Source: Bacteroidia bacterium (lineage in GTDB: Bacteria > Bacteroidota > Bacteroidia > B-17B0 > Aurantibacillaceae). Taken from it: a DNA stretch of 64,000 nucleotides. How positions within the stretch are numbered: the first letter of the stretch is position 1; each line of letters begins with the position of its first letter. Where the stretch lies: the NCBI GenBank assembly GCA_016787895.1, contig JAEUTN010000020.1, forward strand, positions 186,001-250,000, in the 5' to 3' direction. Made by a program: the position numbers and the translations under genes. Positions 8,501 through 15,112 of the stretch are shown piece by piece. A model generated the notes under the pieces. The model did not search any database, was not told where the DNA came from, and worked only from the letters and a program-made list of their open reading frames with translations.

Positions 8501-8891
8501 TTTTACACGTATAGATCATCTGGCCGTTCTGGTTGTATAGCTCCTGTGTGGTTTCAAAGGCCACGATGGCAAAACCCTTTCCCGCATTCTGGATGTAATT
8601 CAAACCAAAGGGCACAACGAGTTTCCCCTTGGAGTTGATGACGCCAGTTTGGTTACCGTTTTCGGAGCTTTTGTAAACAATGGCCAATCCATCTCTGAAG
8701 GGTTGTCCGCCATCAAAGACAAGGTTTCCAATTGGTTTTCCAAGAGAGTCAAGGTAAATGGCCTGGCCTGACTCCTTGTATTCCAGCTTCGGAAAACGAT
8801 CGGGTTGGGCAAGGCCGGAAAAAACAAACAACGAAAGGAGAAAACAAAAGCTTTTGATTTTTCCTGAGCGGGAAGGGAAGAGGTAGTGCAT
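5529..8891 (-). CDS. Large secreted WG-repeat protein
   Basis: 1120 residues with a signal peptide (KIKSFCFLLSLFVFSGLAQ). The rest consists of many WG-type repeats, recognisable by units such as KYGIITLDQKIIVPFKY, KFGVIDSGGKIIVPVIYDE, RFGFVNKENGSVIVKPIYE and KFGFIDKTGKLVIPYEYE spread from about residue 60 to 1100. WG repeats form beta-rich, probably propeller- or solenoid-like binding surfaces. Function is unknown in Bacteroidota. No T9SS sorting tail is seen, so it may stay periplasmic or be attached in another way. An odd acidic stretch of repeated E/S/M residues near position 985-1003 interrupts the repeats. It is a single-gene unit, transcribed on the minus strand. Confidence 0.85.
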   Translation of the reverse strand: MHYLFPSRSGKIKSFCFLLSLFVFSGLAQPDRFPKLEYKESGQAIYLDSLGKPIGNLVFDGGQPFRDGLAIVYKSSENGNQTGVINSKGKLVVPFGLNYIQNAGKGFAIVAFETTQELYNQNGQMIYTCKKCAINSHADVNLFSVHPNPFMYRQGEKVPDSVMVFDNKGKEVFRKYGGSIERIIDKNLMGEKRSDLPFFYTNNGCIYNLSGKLMLDSLHGIHFTEGYAGVFRCGKQAILDTDLKQVIPFSAGYSALYKLNEHPVAGAVSAGKNGKYGIITLDQKIIVPFKYRYFLRFDGQAQLYSMSNEKGDSTWTFTLEGDTIFSPEYYIVDGLDPKKGNFIKHPLSQKTGFKIEGKVVIPPTYNFLIPLSKDSLLFMKDGIAGYISPSGKTLFTFPFACFGVSKFSNGRALCVVAFYKGKLLDNLGTNVSDSTELEYKYAWVNTAGKIINNGTYLSFGQYVNGKALAYDKQQYFMVDTNLNRVKAQGKYDYASYFNRGFAIISQEGKKFGVIDSGGKIIVPVIYDEIATGSGNIYAQYDTRYNTGFTYFDQRGNEVPASFNMVIPQIHHGRVQVFKDENESYPELFKYTPGEGDEQGPFIPDSLSKWYRYNPELEPKVLDEIHIPLDGQLVSMIPFREEQRFGFVNKENGSVIVKPIYEKVFAVYKEGAIVKSEYAYGFVNNNGDLLYGGFQNLFKEGDVYHGVNILRDEKSTLPEELSPYVSNSYYNGSGKLMFSEKAHDQISFQFGDTLAYFRYGKSISIRGKSGKLWTKFRVNSKKVFMGIFDNVLVYQTVENEKIVYTGYDVKGNVLYKFAIKDANIVGPYWISTDFYGFYTGSVGVRFIDVKGQLKPYGMDRAPEGLIWGDYFKKSGQLTVADLKTKKYGAIDRKGQVVVPFRYQSLSGFEKGYAIFLDSLHRYGMIDSVGNTVAYPLHPETIDLLQLLGESYTFKEGLRFEPEYCDYQVDSVSGVQSRKMWIGERDVAKAAYEQYSETDSEMESEMEPEMEMEESETFCFNYIDQQGKTVFTLSPVSIAGYFSDGLAPVLSKGKFGFIDKTGKLVIPYEYEVSLGGGYPSMFIQFPKFINGYAYIPSAGGYIDKKNKKYFVGEFIYRKDFSH

Positions 8892-9057
8892 GGAGTAAAG
8901 TTAGATTTTGTTTGTGTCTTTCCGAATCTGGCTGCGACTTAATGATAGAAACGCACTCAAAACGGTCTGCACCCTTGCTCTTTACTTCCTCAAGTTGTTA
9001 TAGTGAATCGTTATTTTTTGCCAGGACTTGATTTATTCCTGACTGGTTATGAATTCT

Positions 9058-11199
9058 TCAGTTCGCAACAATTTTTTGCAAATTGCCGGCAGATTCCAGT
9101 TTACTCAGGGGTTTTAAAATGAAGCTGACCCTTTTGCCTTCTTTTGAGTTTACATAGGCTGCAAACTCCTGGGGGGTACAATAATAGCTTTTTTCATTGC
9201 GATCAACCGCAATTAGCATGGTTTCATCCAGTTTACCATAAACAAATCTATTTGGACCATAGTTCATGGAGCCGTTGTAATTAATTATTCCATTTAACCC
9301 TTTGATACTTATATAAACTGAAATGATTTTCAGAGGCTGATTAGCTTCAGTTTTGTATTCGGCAAAAATTTCCACCGGTTCGTTAATATTTTTAATCTGG
9401 TCGACATTGTATATGCCGTTAGCGTTGATACCAAATTCTGCAAACTTTTGTTGGGTTTTGCTTAGATTCAGTTTTCTTGCTGACAATACATTTGCTGCAA
9501 TGGAGTCTTTTCTGAAGAGGAGCCGATCAATATCTTTACAGGTAAACGGTGAAGGTAATGCGTTTAGTTTAGCGGCTAGTTTTGCCTTGTTCATATTAAA
9601 GTCATTGAGGCTTAATAGCGTTTTTTCATCTTCAGTAAATAAATAGTTTCTGTAAAAATTACCGAGACAGTCCATTGAGTCTTTTCCGTAATCTTTTCCT
9701 ATCATTCCGGTATAATTACCATCCAGATCTCTTAATTCACTTTCAAGCAGCGTTTCGTAATTATCGAACTCCTTTGAATGTGCAAGGTAATTTTTATAGT
9801 TTTTTCTGTTTAATTTCTTCAGTTTGCTTTCCATTGCTTTTTCCTTACCCCCATACATAAAGGCAAAAATTGGTTTTTTGCTGAGTTTCTTATCTCTGAA
9901 ATCGGCCGGCTCGCCTGTTACGGTTAAAGTTTCACTTTCTATGATTAATTTAAATTTGATACTGTTTCTATTTGTGATTTTAACAAAACTAGCACCTTGT
10001 TCGAAATTGTGTTTTAATGGTCGTTCAAGGTCCTTGGGATTGAATTTCCAGATGTAATTCGTAAAAGCATCTAGTCTATTGTGTTTGTTTTGAGGAACAA
10101 GTGTTAATGTGTTGTTTTCCTTGTTGAAGTTTATGGCATAGAATGGAGATTTAAAGTCGACCAGGTAATTTTTAATAAATTTATATGGGCAATTGTATCT
10201 GATGGGTTCCTCGTGTTTTAAATAATATTTAAGCTTGTTCAGCATGCTGAATACATATGAGCAGGTGTCTCCGGTTGGCACACATAGATTGAATTTCCAT
10301 GAGGCATCATCAGAGCTGTCGTTGCCCTGGCCCGCAAGGTTAAAAGGGGCTAACACATTGCCGTGTGAGTCGGAGATGGATGCGGTTTTGGTATTCCAGG
10401 TTCCTGCAACAGTATCGAACGTATAAAAATCCTGTTCCAGGATATTGCTTAATGGAAATTGAATACGGATTTTTTTATCATTTTCCTTTTTTAAGACCAG
10501 TGGTAAATCATTTTGAAATGCGGCTATGTTGAACATACCTCCTGAGTTAAAGTGTTTCAGCTGATCTCCGGATTGAATGGACATTGGGATTCCGCTTAAT
10601 AGAAAATCCGATGGTTTCCTGTATTCGGTATACACGAGATCAATTTCACCGCTAACTTCATTGCCGTTTTGATGCAGGAAAGAATTTGCAGCAATAACTA
10701 TTGTGGTGGAGTCGTAAGTGACAGTACCTCCTAAGTCTTCATTCAGTTTATAGCGCTTTGGCTTAAAATCATGAATGCCTAAAATTTTCACCATATCCAA
10801 TTTTCGAGCATATAAACATATCTCAACCCGTCTGTTCTTCCACAAATTGTCCTCTGAATTTGGTAACAGTGGTTGAGTATAAGCGTAAAATTTTATACTT
10901 GTATCGGAGGTCACAAAATGTTTGCTTTTCATATAACTTAAAACACTATAGGCTCTGTTTTTAGATAGCGTGGTGTTGTGGTCCAGTGAGCCCTTATTGT
11001 CAGTATGGCCTTTAATTTCAATGGCATATCCTTCAGGACGATTGGGAAGAGAATTAATAAAAGAATCAAGCGTTTGGGTGTGCGCCTGAGTCAATACGTA
11101 TGCGTTGGATTTAAAGTTCAGGGTAAATCGATTTAACAGCTGAGCGTTTAAAACACAGTATAGAAAAAGATTAGATACAAGTGCGAGATGCCTGATCAT
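9058..11199 (-). CDS. Secreted protein with N-terminal OmpA domain
   Basis: 713 residues. The signal peptide is residues 1-19 (ends CVLNAQ). An OmpA-like peptidoglycan-binding domain follows directly (about 28-132), with EIKGHTDNKGS and the NRRVEI motif, both conserved in the family. The remaining 580 residues are not recognised. They contain a stretch about residues 145-300 resembling a beta-rich domain seen in other Bacteroidota surface proteins (VTYDSTTIVIAANSF) and lysine-rich later parts. OmpA domains usually sit at the C-terminus of outer-membrane or lipoproteins, so an N-terminal position is unusual. Probably periplasmic and attached to the cell wall; role unknown. Confidence 0.8.
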   Translation of the reverse strand: MIRHLALVSNLFLYCVLNAQLLNRFTLNFKSNAYVLTQAHTQTLDSFINSLPNRPEGYAIEIKGHTDNKGSLDHNTTLSKNRAYSVLSYMKSKHFVTSDTSIKFYAYTQPLLPNSEDNLWKNRRVEICLYARKLDMVKILGIHDFKPKRYKLNEDLGGTVTYDSTTIVIAANSFLHQNGNEVSGEIDLVYTEYRKPSDFLLSGIPMSIQSGDQLKHFNSGGMFNIAAFQNDLPLVLKKENDKKIRIQFPLSNILEQDFYTFDTVAGTWNTKTASISDSHGNVLAPFNLAGQGNDSSDDASWKFNLCVPTGDTCSYVFSMLNKLKYYLKHEEPIRYNCPYKFIKNYLVDFKSPFYAINFNKENNTLTLVPQNKHNRLDAFTNYIWKFNPKDLERPLKHNFEQGASFVKITNRNSIKFKLIIESETLTVTGEPADFRDKKLSKKPIFAFMYGGKEKAMESKLKKLNRKNYKNYLAHSKEFDNYETLLESELRDLDGNYTGMIGKDYGKDSMDCLGNFYRNYLFTEDEKTLLSLNDFNMNKAKLAAKLNALPSPFTCKDIDRLLFRKDSIAANVLSARKLNLSKTQQKFAEFGINANGIYNVDQIKNINEPVEIFAEYKTEANQPLKIISVYISIKGLNGIINYNGSMNYGPNRFVYGKLDETMLIAVDRNEKSYYCTPQEFAAYVNSKEGKRVSFILKPLSKLESAGNLQKIVAN

Positions 11200-11524
11200 A
11201 CTGGTATAATGTTATAAAAGGAAAAAGTAACGTAAGGCGTAAAACTTTTTTGTATCATACATTATTTGGAATGCGAAGAGTTTTTTAAACTGTTTGGGTT
11301 CATTTATTGGTTTATGATTTGCTTAGGCTTTCTTGCTAAAAGAATCATAATATGTAAATAGCTAATCCAATACATTGGAACTCAACTTTACGATGGTTTG
11401 GTTTGTTTCAATTGTTTGGGAAAGTGAATATTCTGTCATACGAATATGAGGGAAAACTTCGTTGAAATTACTGTTATATGGGTCATATTTGTATTCCTCG
11501 ACGTAAATTCTCACTTCACTTCAC
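11200..11524. other. AT-rich intergenic stretch without recognisable gene
   Basis: I find no open frame, tRNA or strong hairpin here. It separates the OmpA-domain gene from the tRNA-Phe repeat array. The left boundary of the array at 11525 is abrupt: the sequence before it has no similarity to the sequence before the second copy. Confidence 0.5.
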
Positions 11525-11702
11525 TGGTGCCTCCAGGATTCGGCTACGCCAGTTCCTTTGACAAACCGCTCCTGCAAATAGAATAAACTTTTGCTTCGCA
11601 AAAGTAATTTTTGTTTTCCGCCGGCTTTGAAAGCATAGCTTTCACGCCTGCAGAAAACAAAAAGACCTTTCACCAACGGTGAAAGGTTTATTCTGCTTGA
11701 TG
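11525..11702 (-). repeat. 178-bp tandem unit 1: tRNA-Phe 3' end plus tail
   Basis: The unit begins (plus strand) with TGGTGCCTCCAGGA, the exact last 14 bases of tRNA-Phe including the discriminator, then diverges from the tRNA. It contains the hairpin CTTTTGC/GCAAAAG, a T-tract/A-tract inverted repeat and a terminator-like hairpin (11665-11687). It matches unit 2 base for base except for 5 positions, with no length change. Confidence 0.9.
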
Positions 11703-11880
11703 TGGTGCCTCCAGGATTCGGCTACGCCAGTTCCTTTGACAAACCGCTCCTGCAAATAGAATAAACTTTTGCCTCGCAAAAGTAATTTTTGTTTTCCGCC
11801 GGCTTTGAAAGCATAGCTTTCACGCCTGCAGAAAACAAAAAAACCTTTCACCGTTGGTGAAAGGTTTATTCTGCTTGATG
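11703..11880 (-). repeat. 178-bp tandem unit 2, abutting tRNA-Phe
   Basis: Second copy of the same unit, again starting with the tRNA 3' end and running exactly up to the discriminator base of the intact tRNA-Phe. Differences from unit 1 are two single substitutions and the three loop bases of the terminator hairpin (GTT here, AAC in unit 1, on the plus strand), which are reverse complements of each other. Confidence 0.9.
11831..11867 (-). terminator. Rho-independent terminator of tRNA-Phe
   Basis: On the minus strand, 14 bases after the tRNA, a 12-bp stem AAACCTTTCACC/GGTGAAAGGTTT with loop AAC is followed by a T-rich tract (TTTTGTTTTC). A copy with one substitution in the tract is present in unit 1 (11665-11687). 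Confidence 0.88.
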
Positions 11881-11953
11881 TGGTGCCTCCAGGAATCGAA
11901 CCAGGGACACAAGGATTTTCAGTCCTTTGCTCTACCGACTGAGCTAAGGCACC
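11881..11953 (-). tRNA. tRNA-Phe (anticodon GAA)
   Basis: 73 bases on the minus strand, no encoded CCA. The acceptor stem GGTGCCT pairs with AGGCACC, discriminator A at 11881. Anticodon stem AAGGA/TCCTT encloses CTGAAAA, giving anticodon GAA. The D arm is normal (GCTC/GAGC). The T arm reads CCTGG-TTCGATT-CCTGG, which leaves a central U-U mismatch in the T stem. Divergent from coaX. Confidence 0.93.
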
Positions 11954-11956
11954 GGA

Positions 11957-11977
11957 CAAATGTCCTGTGGACATTTG
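11957..11977. repeat. Inverted repeat in the tRNA-Phe leader
   Basis: CAAATGTCC and GGACATTTG are perfect reverse complements separated by TGT. The hairpin would lie 3 bases before the mature 5' end of tRNA-Phe in its precursor, and may affect processing or act as a binding site. Confidence 0.65.
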
Positions 11978-12025
11978 GGCCTGCAAGTGGGTGGGCATTG
12001 CTGCTTAATTCCACAAACAAGGCTG

Positions 12026-12055
12026 CAAAAATACAAATTTATCCAGTCCTGCAAA
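12026..12055 (-). promoter_or_regulatory. Promoter of tRNA-Phe
   Basis: On the minus strand TTTG (12055-12052) and TATTTTTG (12033-12026) are 18 bp apart, matching the Bacteroidota -33/-7 pattern TTTG-N18-TAnnTTTG. The transcript would start near 12020, giving a leader of about 65 bases that includes the inverted repeat. Confidence 0.6.
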
Positions 12056-12115
12056 ATTTTGATAAAAATTTATCCCCTCCTTTCCATGCGCTTTTATTCT
12101 CCTAACTTTATCCGG

Positions 12116-12841
12116 ATGAACCTGGTACTGGATTTTGGCAATACACGGATTAAAATGGCTTGTTTTGAAGGCCCCCGACTTTTGAAGGAAAAGGCCTTTG
12201 AAAATGCCGCTGAACTCTTAGCTTCCTCACACCTTCAGGAGAAATTTGAATACGGCCTCCTCTCTTCTGTTACTCAGGATCACCATAAGGTCGCGGAAGT
12301 TCTTAGTCCTAAATTAACGGTTAAGGTCTTCAACGCTCAAACCCCAATTCCCCTTAAAAACGCTTATAAAACCCCTGAAACATTGGGTTCCGACCGCATT
12401 TTATCTTCAATCGCTTCATTTTCCATTTTCCCGAACCAAAATGTTTTAACCATTGATGCCGGCACCTGCATCAAATACAACTTTGTAAACCAAAACAATG
12501 AATTTCTGGGAGGAGCTATTAGTCCGGGAATTCCCATGCGCCTCAAAGCCATGCACAATTTTACCTCAGCCTTGCCGTTGATAGAGCCTGAAAGCGGATT
12601 TCAGCAATGGCCCGGCAATGATACCAGAAGCTCCTTGCTTAGCGGAGCCCAGTTGGGTGCGGCTTTTGAGGTGGATGAAACCATTAATCGTTACAAAAGT
12701 CGCTACCCTGACCTTAAAGTTGTGCTTACCGGGGGCGACAGTCATTATTTGTCGGGGCAGCTTAAAAACGCTTTCTTTGCCAACCCCAATAGCCTGCTTT
12801 TGGGCCTTAACACTGTACTGCTTTACAACCTTGAAAACTAA
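12116..12841 (+). CDS. coaX: Type III pantothenate kinase
   Basis: 241 residues, typical length. ATG at 12116 is chosen because the conserved N-terminal phosphate-binding motif DFGNTRIK starts at residue 6; longer frames run into the tRNA-Phe leader. Other family motifs are GSDRI (91-95, Asp93), DAGT (114-117, Asp114) and GGAISPG (132-138). It phosphorylates pantothenate in the first step of coenzyme A synthesis and, as known for type III enzymes, needs a monovalent cation and is not feedback-inhibited by CoA. Cytosolic. The next gene starts inside its 3' end, so the two are translationally coupled. Confidence 0.95.
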   Translation: MNLVLDFGNTRIKMACFEGPRLLKEKAFENAAELLASSHLQEKFEYGLLSSVTQDHHKVAEVLSPKLTVKVFNAQTPIPLKNAYKTPETLGSDRILSSIASFSIFPNQNVLTIDAGTCIKYNFVNQNNEFLGGAISPGIPMRLKAMHNFTSALPLIEPESGFQQWPGNDTRSSLLSGAQLGAAFEVDETINRYKSRYPDLKVVLTGGDSHYLSGQLKNAFFANPNSLLLGLNTVLLYNLEN

Positions 12842-14264
12842 ACCAATACTTTTTATTTGTTTTTGCCTGTGTTTTGTGCTTAAGCAAAATGCTCAAAATA
12901 CCTTTAGCCCTTATTCCCGTTACGCCCTTGGAGAGCTGGCCCAGCCCACTTTCGCGCATAACACTGCCATGGGCGGCGCTTTTGTTGCCTTGAAGCAGGA
13001 TTCAACCATGCCTAATTTTATCAATGTGGGTAATCCCGCATCATATGCCTTAATCCGCCTTGCCACACTCGAATTAGGCATCAATACCACCTTTTCAGAA
13101 TTCAAAGGCCAAACGGCTTCCAGCTTTGAGAAAACCGCCAACTTTGCTTACGGTTCTTTGGGTTTTCCAATTGGTCGCAGAGGGGGTGGTTGTTTCGGCA
13201 TCATGCCATACACTTATGTGGGTTCCAGCACGACCAACTCTGTTGACGAAGCCGGCATTGGCGAAGTCAATTACCAGTACCAGGGTTCGGGAGGATTAAA
13301 CAAAATCTTTGTCGGCTACGGGCTGATGCCTTTTAATCAGCGCCTGATTAAATTCCGTCGTAAACAGTTAAGTTTGCCCGACTCATTAAAAACAGGCTAC
13401 ACAGGTAAATATAAATTCAAGGAAACCTTTGCAAAATTAGCGAGTGATCTGGCTCTCGGAGTCAATGGAAACTTCATTAAAGGTAATATCACCAACAATG
13501 CCCGTGTGGTGTATCCTGATAATTCCTTGTATTATAACACTTACCGCGACCGGATTTTTTCGGTGAGCGATGTCACTGCTAATTTTGGATTACAAACCGC
13601 CTATACGGTTGACAGCGTAAAAACGGCGACAGGTAAGCGAAGGGCACTTAACGATAAGGTAAAATTTACCTTTGGTTATACCTTTAATCTCAACAATTCT
13701 TTAAACACCGTGTACACGGCAATGGCCTATAATTACCGCATTTCCAGCGGAAACGAGTTTATTGTTGACACTGTTTTTTATAAGGAGGATGAACCCGCTT
13801 CGGTAACCCTTCCTTTTGAACAAGGCTTTGGTATTGGGTTTAAGAAAGGCGAGAAATTGAACATTGTTGCCGACTATGCTATTACAAAATGGCAAAACTT
13901 TCAATACCTCGATAATGTGTCCAACTTAAAACAAAACCAGCGCTTTGCCCTTGGTGCATACTTTGTTCCCGAAAAATACGCGGTAGGTTCAGGTTCTTTT
14001 TTCAGAAGAGTGAATTACCGCATAGGTGCCAATTATCAAACCGGATATGTGCAGGTAAACAACACCCTGATTAAAAGCTATAGTTTTTCAGCGGGCCTTG
14101 GTTTGCCGGTTGGTGTTGGACGGCTTTCTTCTATGGTTCACCTTGGTGCGACCTATGGAAAGATGGGCACTACCGAAAATGGTTTGATTATGGAAAATTT
14201 CTGGAGATTAAACATAGGTTTTACATTCTCCGACAAATGGTTCCAAAAATACCGCTACGATTAA
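12831..14264 (+). CDS. Putative outer-membrane beta-barrel protein
   Basis: 477 residues. The start is probably TTG at 12831, overlapping the end of coaX by 11 bases, because it is followed directly by a signal peptide (KPILFICFCLCFVLKQNAQ); no in-frame ATG stands nearby. After the signal come TFSPYSRYALGEL and TAMGGAFVALKQDSTMPNFINVGNPASY, resembling the start of FadL/PorV-like barrels of Bacteroidota, then alternating beta-strand patterns to an aromatic C-terminal region (FWRLNIGFTFSDKWF). It lies between coaX and lptC, a setting that suggests a general envelope role. Specific function not known to me. Confidence 0.78.
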   Translation: MKTKPILFICFCLCFVLKQNAQNTFSPYSRYALGELAQPTFAHNTAMGGAFVALKQDSTMPNFINVGNPASYALIRLATLELGINTTFSEFKGQTASSFEKTANFAYGSLGFPIGRRGGGCFGIMPYTYVGSSTTNSVDEAGIGEVNYQYQGSGGLNKIFVGYGLMPFNQRLIKFRRKQLSLPDSLKTGYTGKYKFKETFAKLASDLALGVNGNFIKGNITNNARVVYPDNSLYYNTYRDRIFSVSDVTANFGLQTAYTVDSVKTATGKRRALNDKVKFTFGYTFNLNNSLNTVYTAMAYNYRISSGNEFIVDTVFYKEDEPASVTLPFEQGFGIGFKKGEKLNIVADYAITKWQNFQYLDNVSNLKQNQRFALGAYFVPEKYAVGSGSFFRRVNYRIGANYQTGYVQVNNTLIKSYSFSAGLGLPVGVGRLSSMVHLGATYGKMGTTENGLIMENFWRLNIGFTFSDKWFQKYRYD

Positions 14265-14265
14265 T

Positions 14266-14817
14266 TTGTTTTTATTGCGTTGCATACTTGTCGTATTGCT
14301 GTATTCCGCAGTTAGCTCCTGTACCAACGACCTGCGTGATGTAATGGCTTTGCCAAAAACCAAACTCAGTCCAAATCAGGTAGGTGATACGGTAACCATG
14401 CTTTACACCGATAGTGCCAAATTAAAAATTATGGTGTCGGCCAACCGTATGCTCATTTTTACCGACAACGTGAGCGAACCTTTTACCATACTGCCCAAAG
14501 GTGTGTTTGTTACTTTTTTCGATGAGACTGAAAAAGTAAGCGCTACCCTAAAAGCAAATTACGGGGTGAGGTACGAAAACAGCAAACGCATGGAAGTAAA
14601 GTATGCTGTGGAGGTGATTAACGCGGAGGGCACCAAACTAGAAACAGAGCGTTTGGTTTGGGATGAATTGACCAAACGCATTTATACCGATGCTTTTGTC
14701 AGAATTACCACTGCCACCGAAATCATCATGGGTAAGGGGATGGAGAGCAACCAGGATTTTTCGAAATACGAGCTGAAACAAGTCACCGGTCAAATTCAAT
14801 TGAAAAATGATGAATAG
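14266..14817 (+). CDS. lptC: LPS export ABC transporter periplasmic protein LptC
   Basis: 183 residues. It starts 1 base after the preceding stop, with TTG at 14266 (other TTG codons follow at 14275). The N-terminal hydrophobic stretch ends in SSCTND, a lipoprotein-type cysteine. The conserved LptC features are KLIM/LIFTDNV-like strands, then VEVINAEGTKLETERLVWDELTKR region and IYTDAFVRI, and the near-C-terminal GKGMESNQDFSKY. In known systems LptC forms part of the periplasmic bridge that moves LPS from the inner-membrane LptBFG to the outer membrane. The next gene overlaps its end by 11 bases. Confidence 0.85.
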   Translation: MFLLRCILVVLLYSAVSSCTNDLRDVMALPKTKLSPNQVGDTVTMLYTDSAKLKIMVSANRMLIFTDNVSEPFTILPKGVFVTFFDETEKVSATLKANYGVRYENSKRMEVKYAVEVINAEGTKLETERLVWDELTKRIYTDAFVRITTATEIIMGKGMESNQDFSKYELKQVTGQIQLKNDE

Positions 14818-15046
14818 AGAAACACAACTTAAGATCTTTACTTTTCTGGAACGCCTTTGGCTGGTAGCCGCCATCCTGGGTGCTGCCTGCGTGGTTTTTT
14901 TCCTGATTATAAAAGACAATGACAGTGCTTTGTTTTTCTTTGGGTTTTTTATTCTCTCTTCTGTTTTGTATTTGCTCCGCAAACGGCAAAGAACCCGTTT
15001 TATGCAAGAAAACAAAACGCCCGTTCAGCCGTCTGAAAAAAAATAA
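14807..15046 (+). CDS. Small two-helix membrane protein
   Basis: 79 residues with two membrane segments (about 20-36 and 41-57) and a basic C-terminal tail (LRKRQRTRF). It overlaps lptC by 11 bases, so it is translated from the same mRNA. I do not recognise a family. The ATG ATG pair at 14807/14810 leaves a one-residue uncertainty in the start. Its setting between LPS export and an ABC-type permease suggests an envelope role, no more. Confidence 0.65.
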   Translation: MMNRETQLKIFTFLERLWLVAAILGAACVVFFLIIKDNDSALFFFGFFILSSVLYLLRKRQRTRFMQENKTPVQPSEKK

Positions 15047-15112
15047 ATCCCTGCCTTTCACCGTCTATCCCAAAACCGGGTTCAGGCATCAAACTATTGG
15101 TAACTTTAAACC

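Noticed and set aside
6780-8540. Several open frames (79-171 residues) antisense to the WG-repeat gene
   Set aside because: Shadow frames opposite a long, clearly conserved coding sequence.
11525-11953. Possible CRISPR array
   Set aside because: The repeats are 178 bp, directly tandem and without unique spacers; no cas genes nearby.
11642-11998. 118-residue open frame on the minus strand across tRNA-Phe and the repeats
   Set aside because: It reads through the tRNA and the terminator hairpins (peptide like AQSVEQRTENPCVPGSIPGG is the usual false translation of a tRNA). No promoter or signal.
12618-12830. N-terminal extension of the outer-membrane protein frame into coaX
   Set aside because: It would overlap over 200 bases of coaX and place the signal peptide internally; TTG 12831 fits better.
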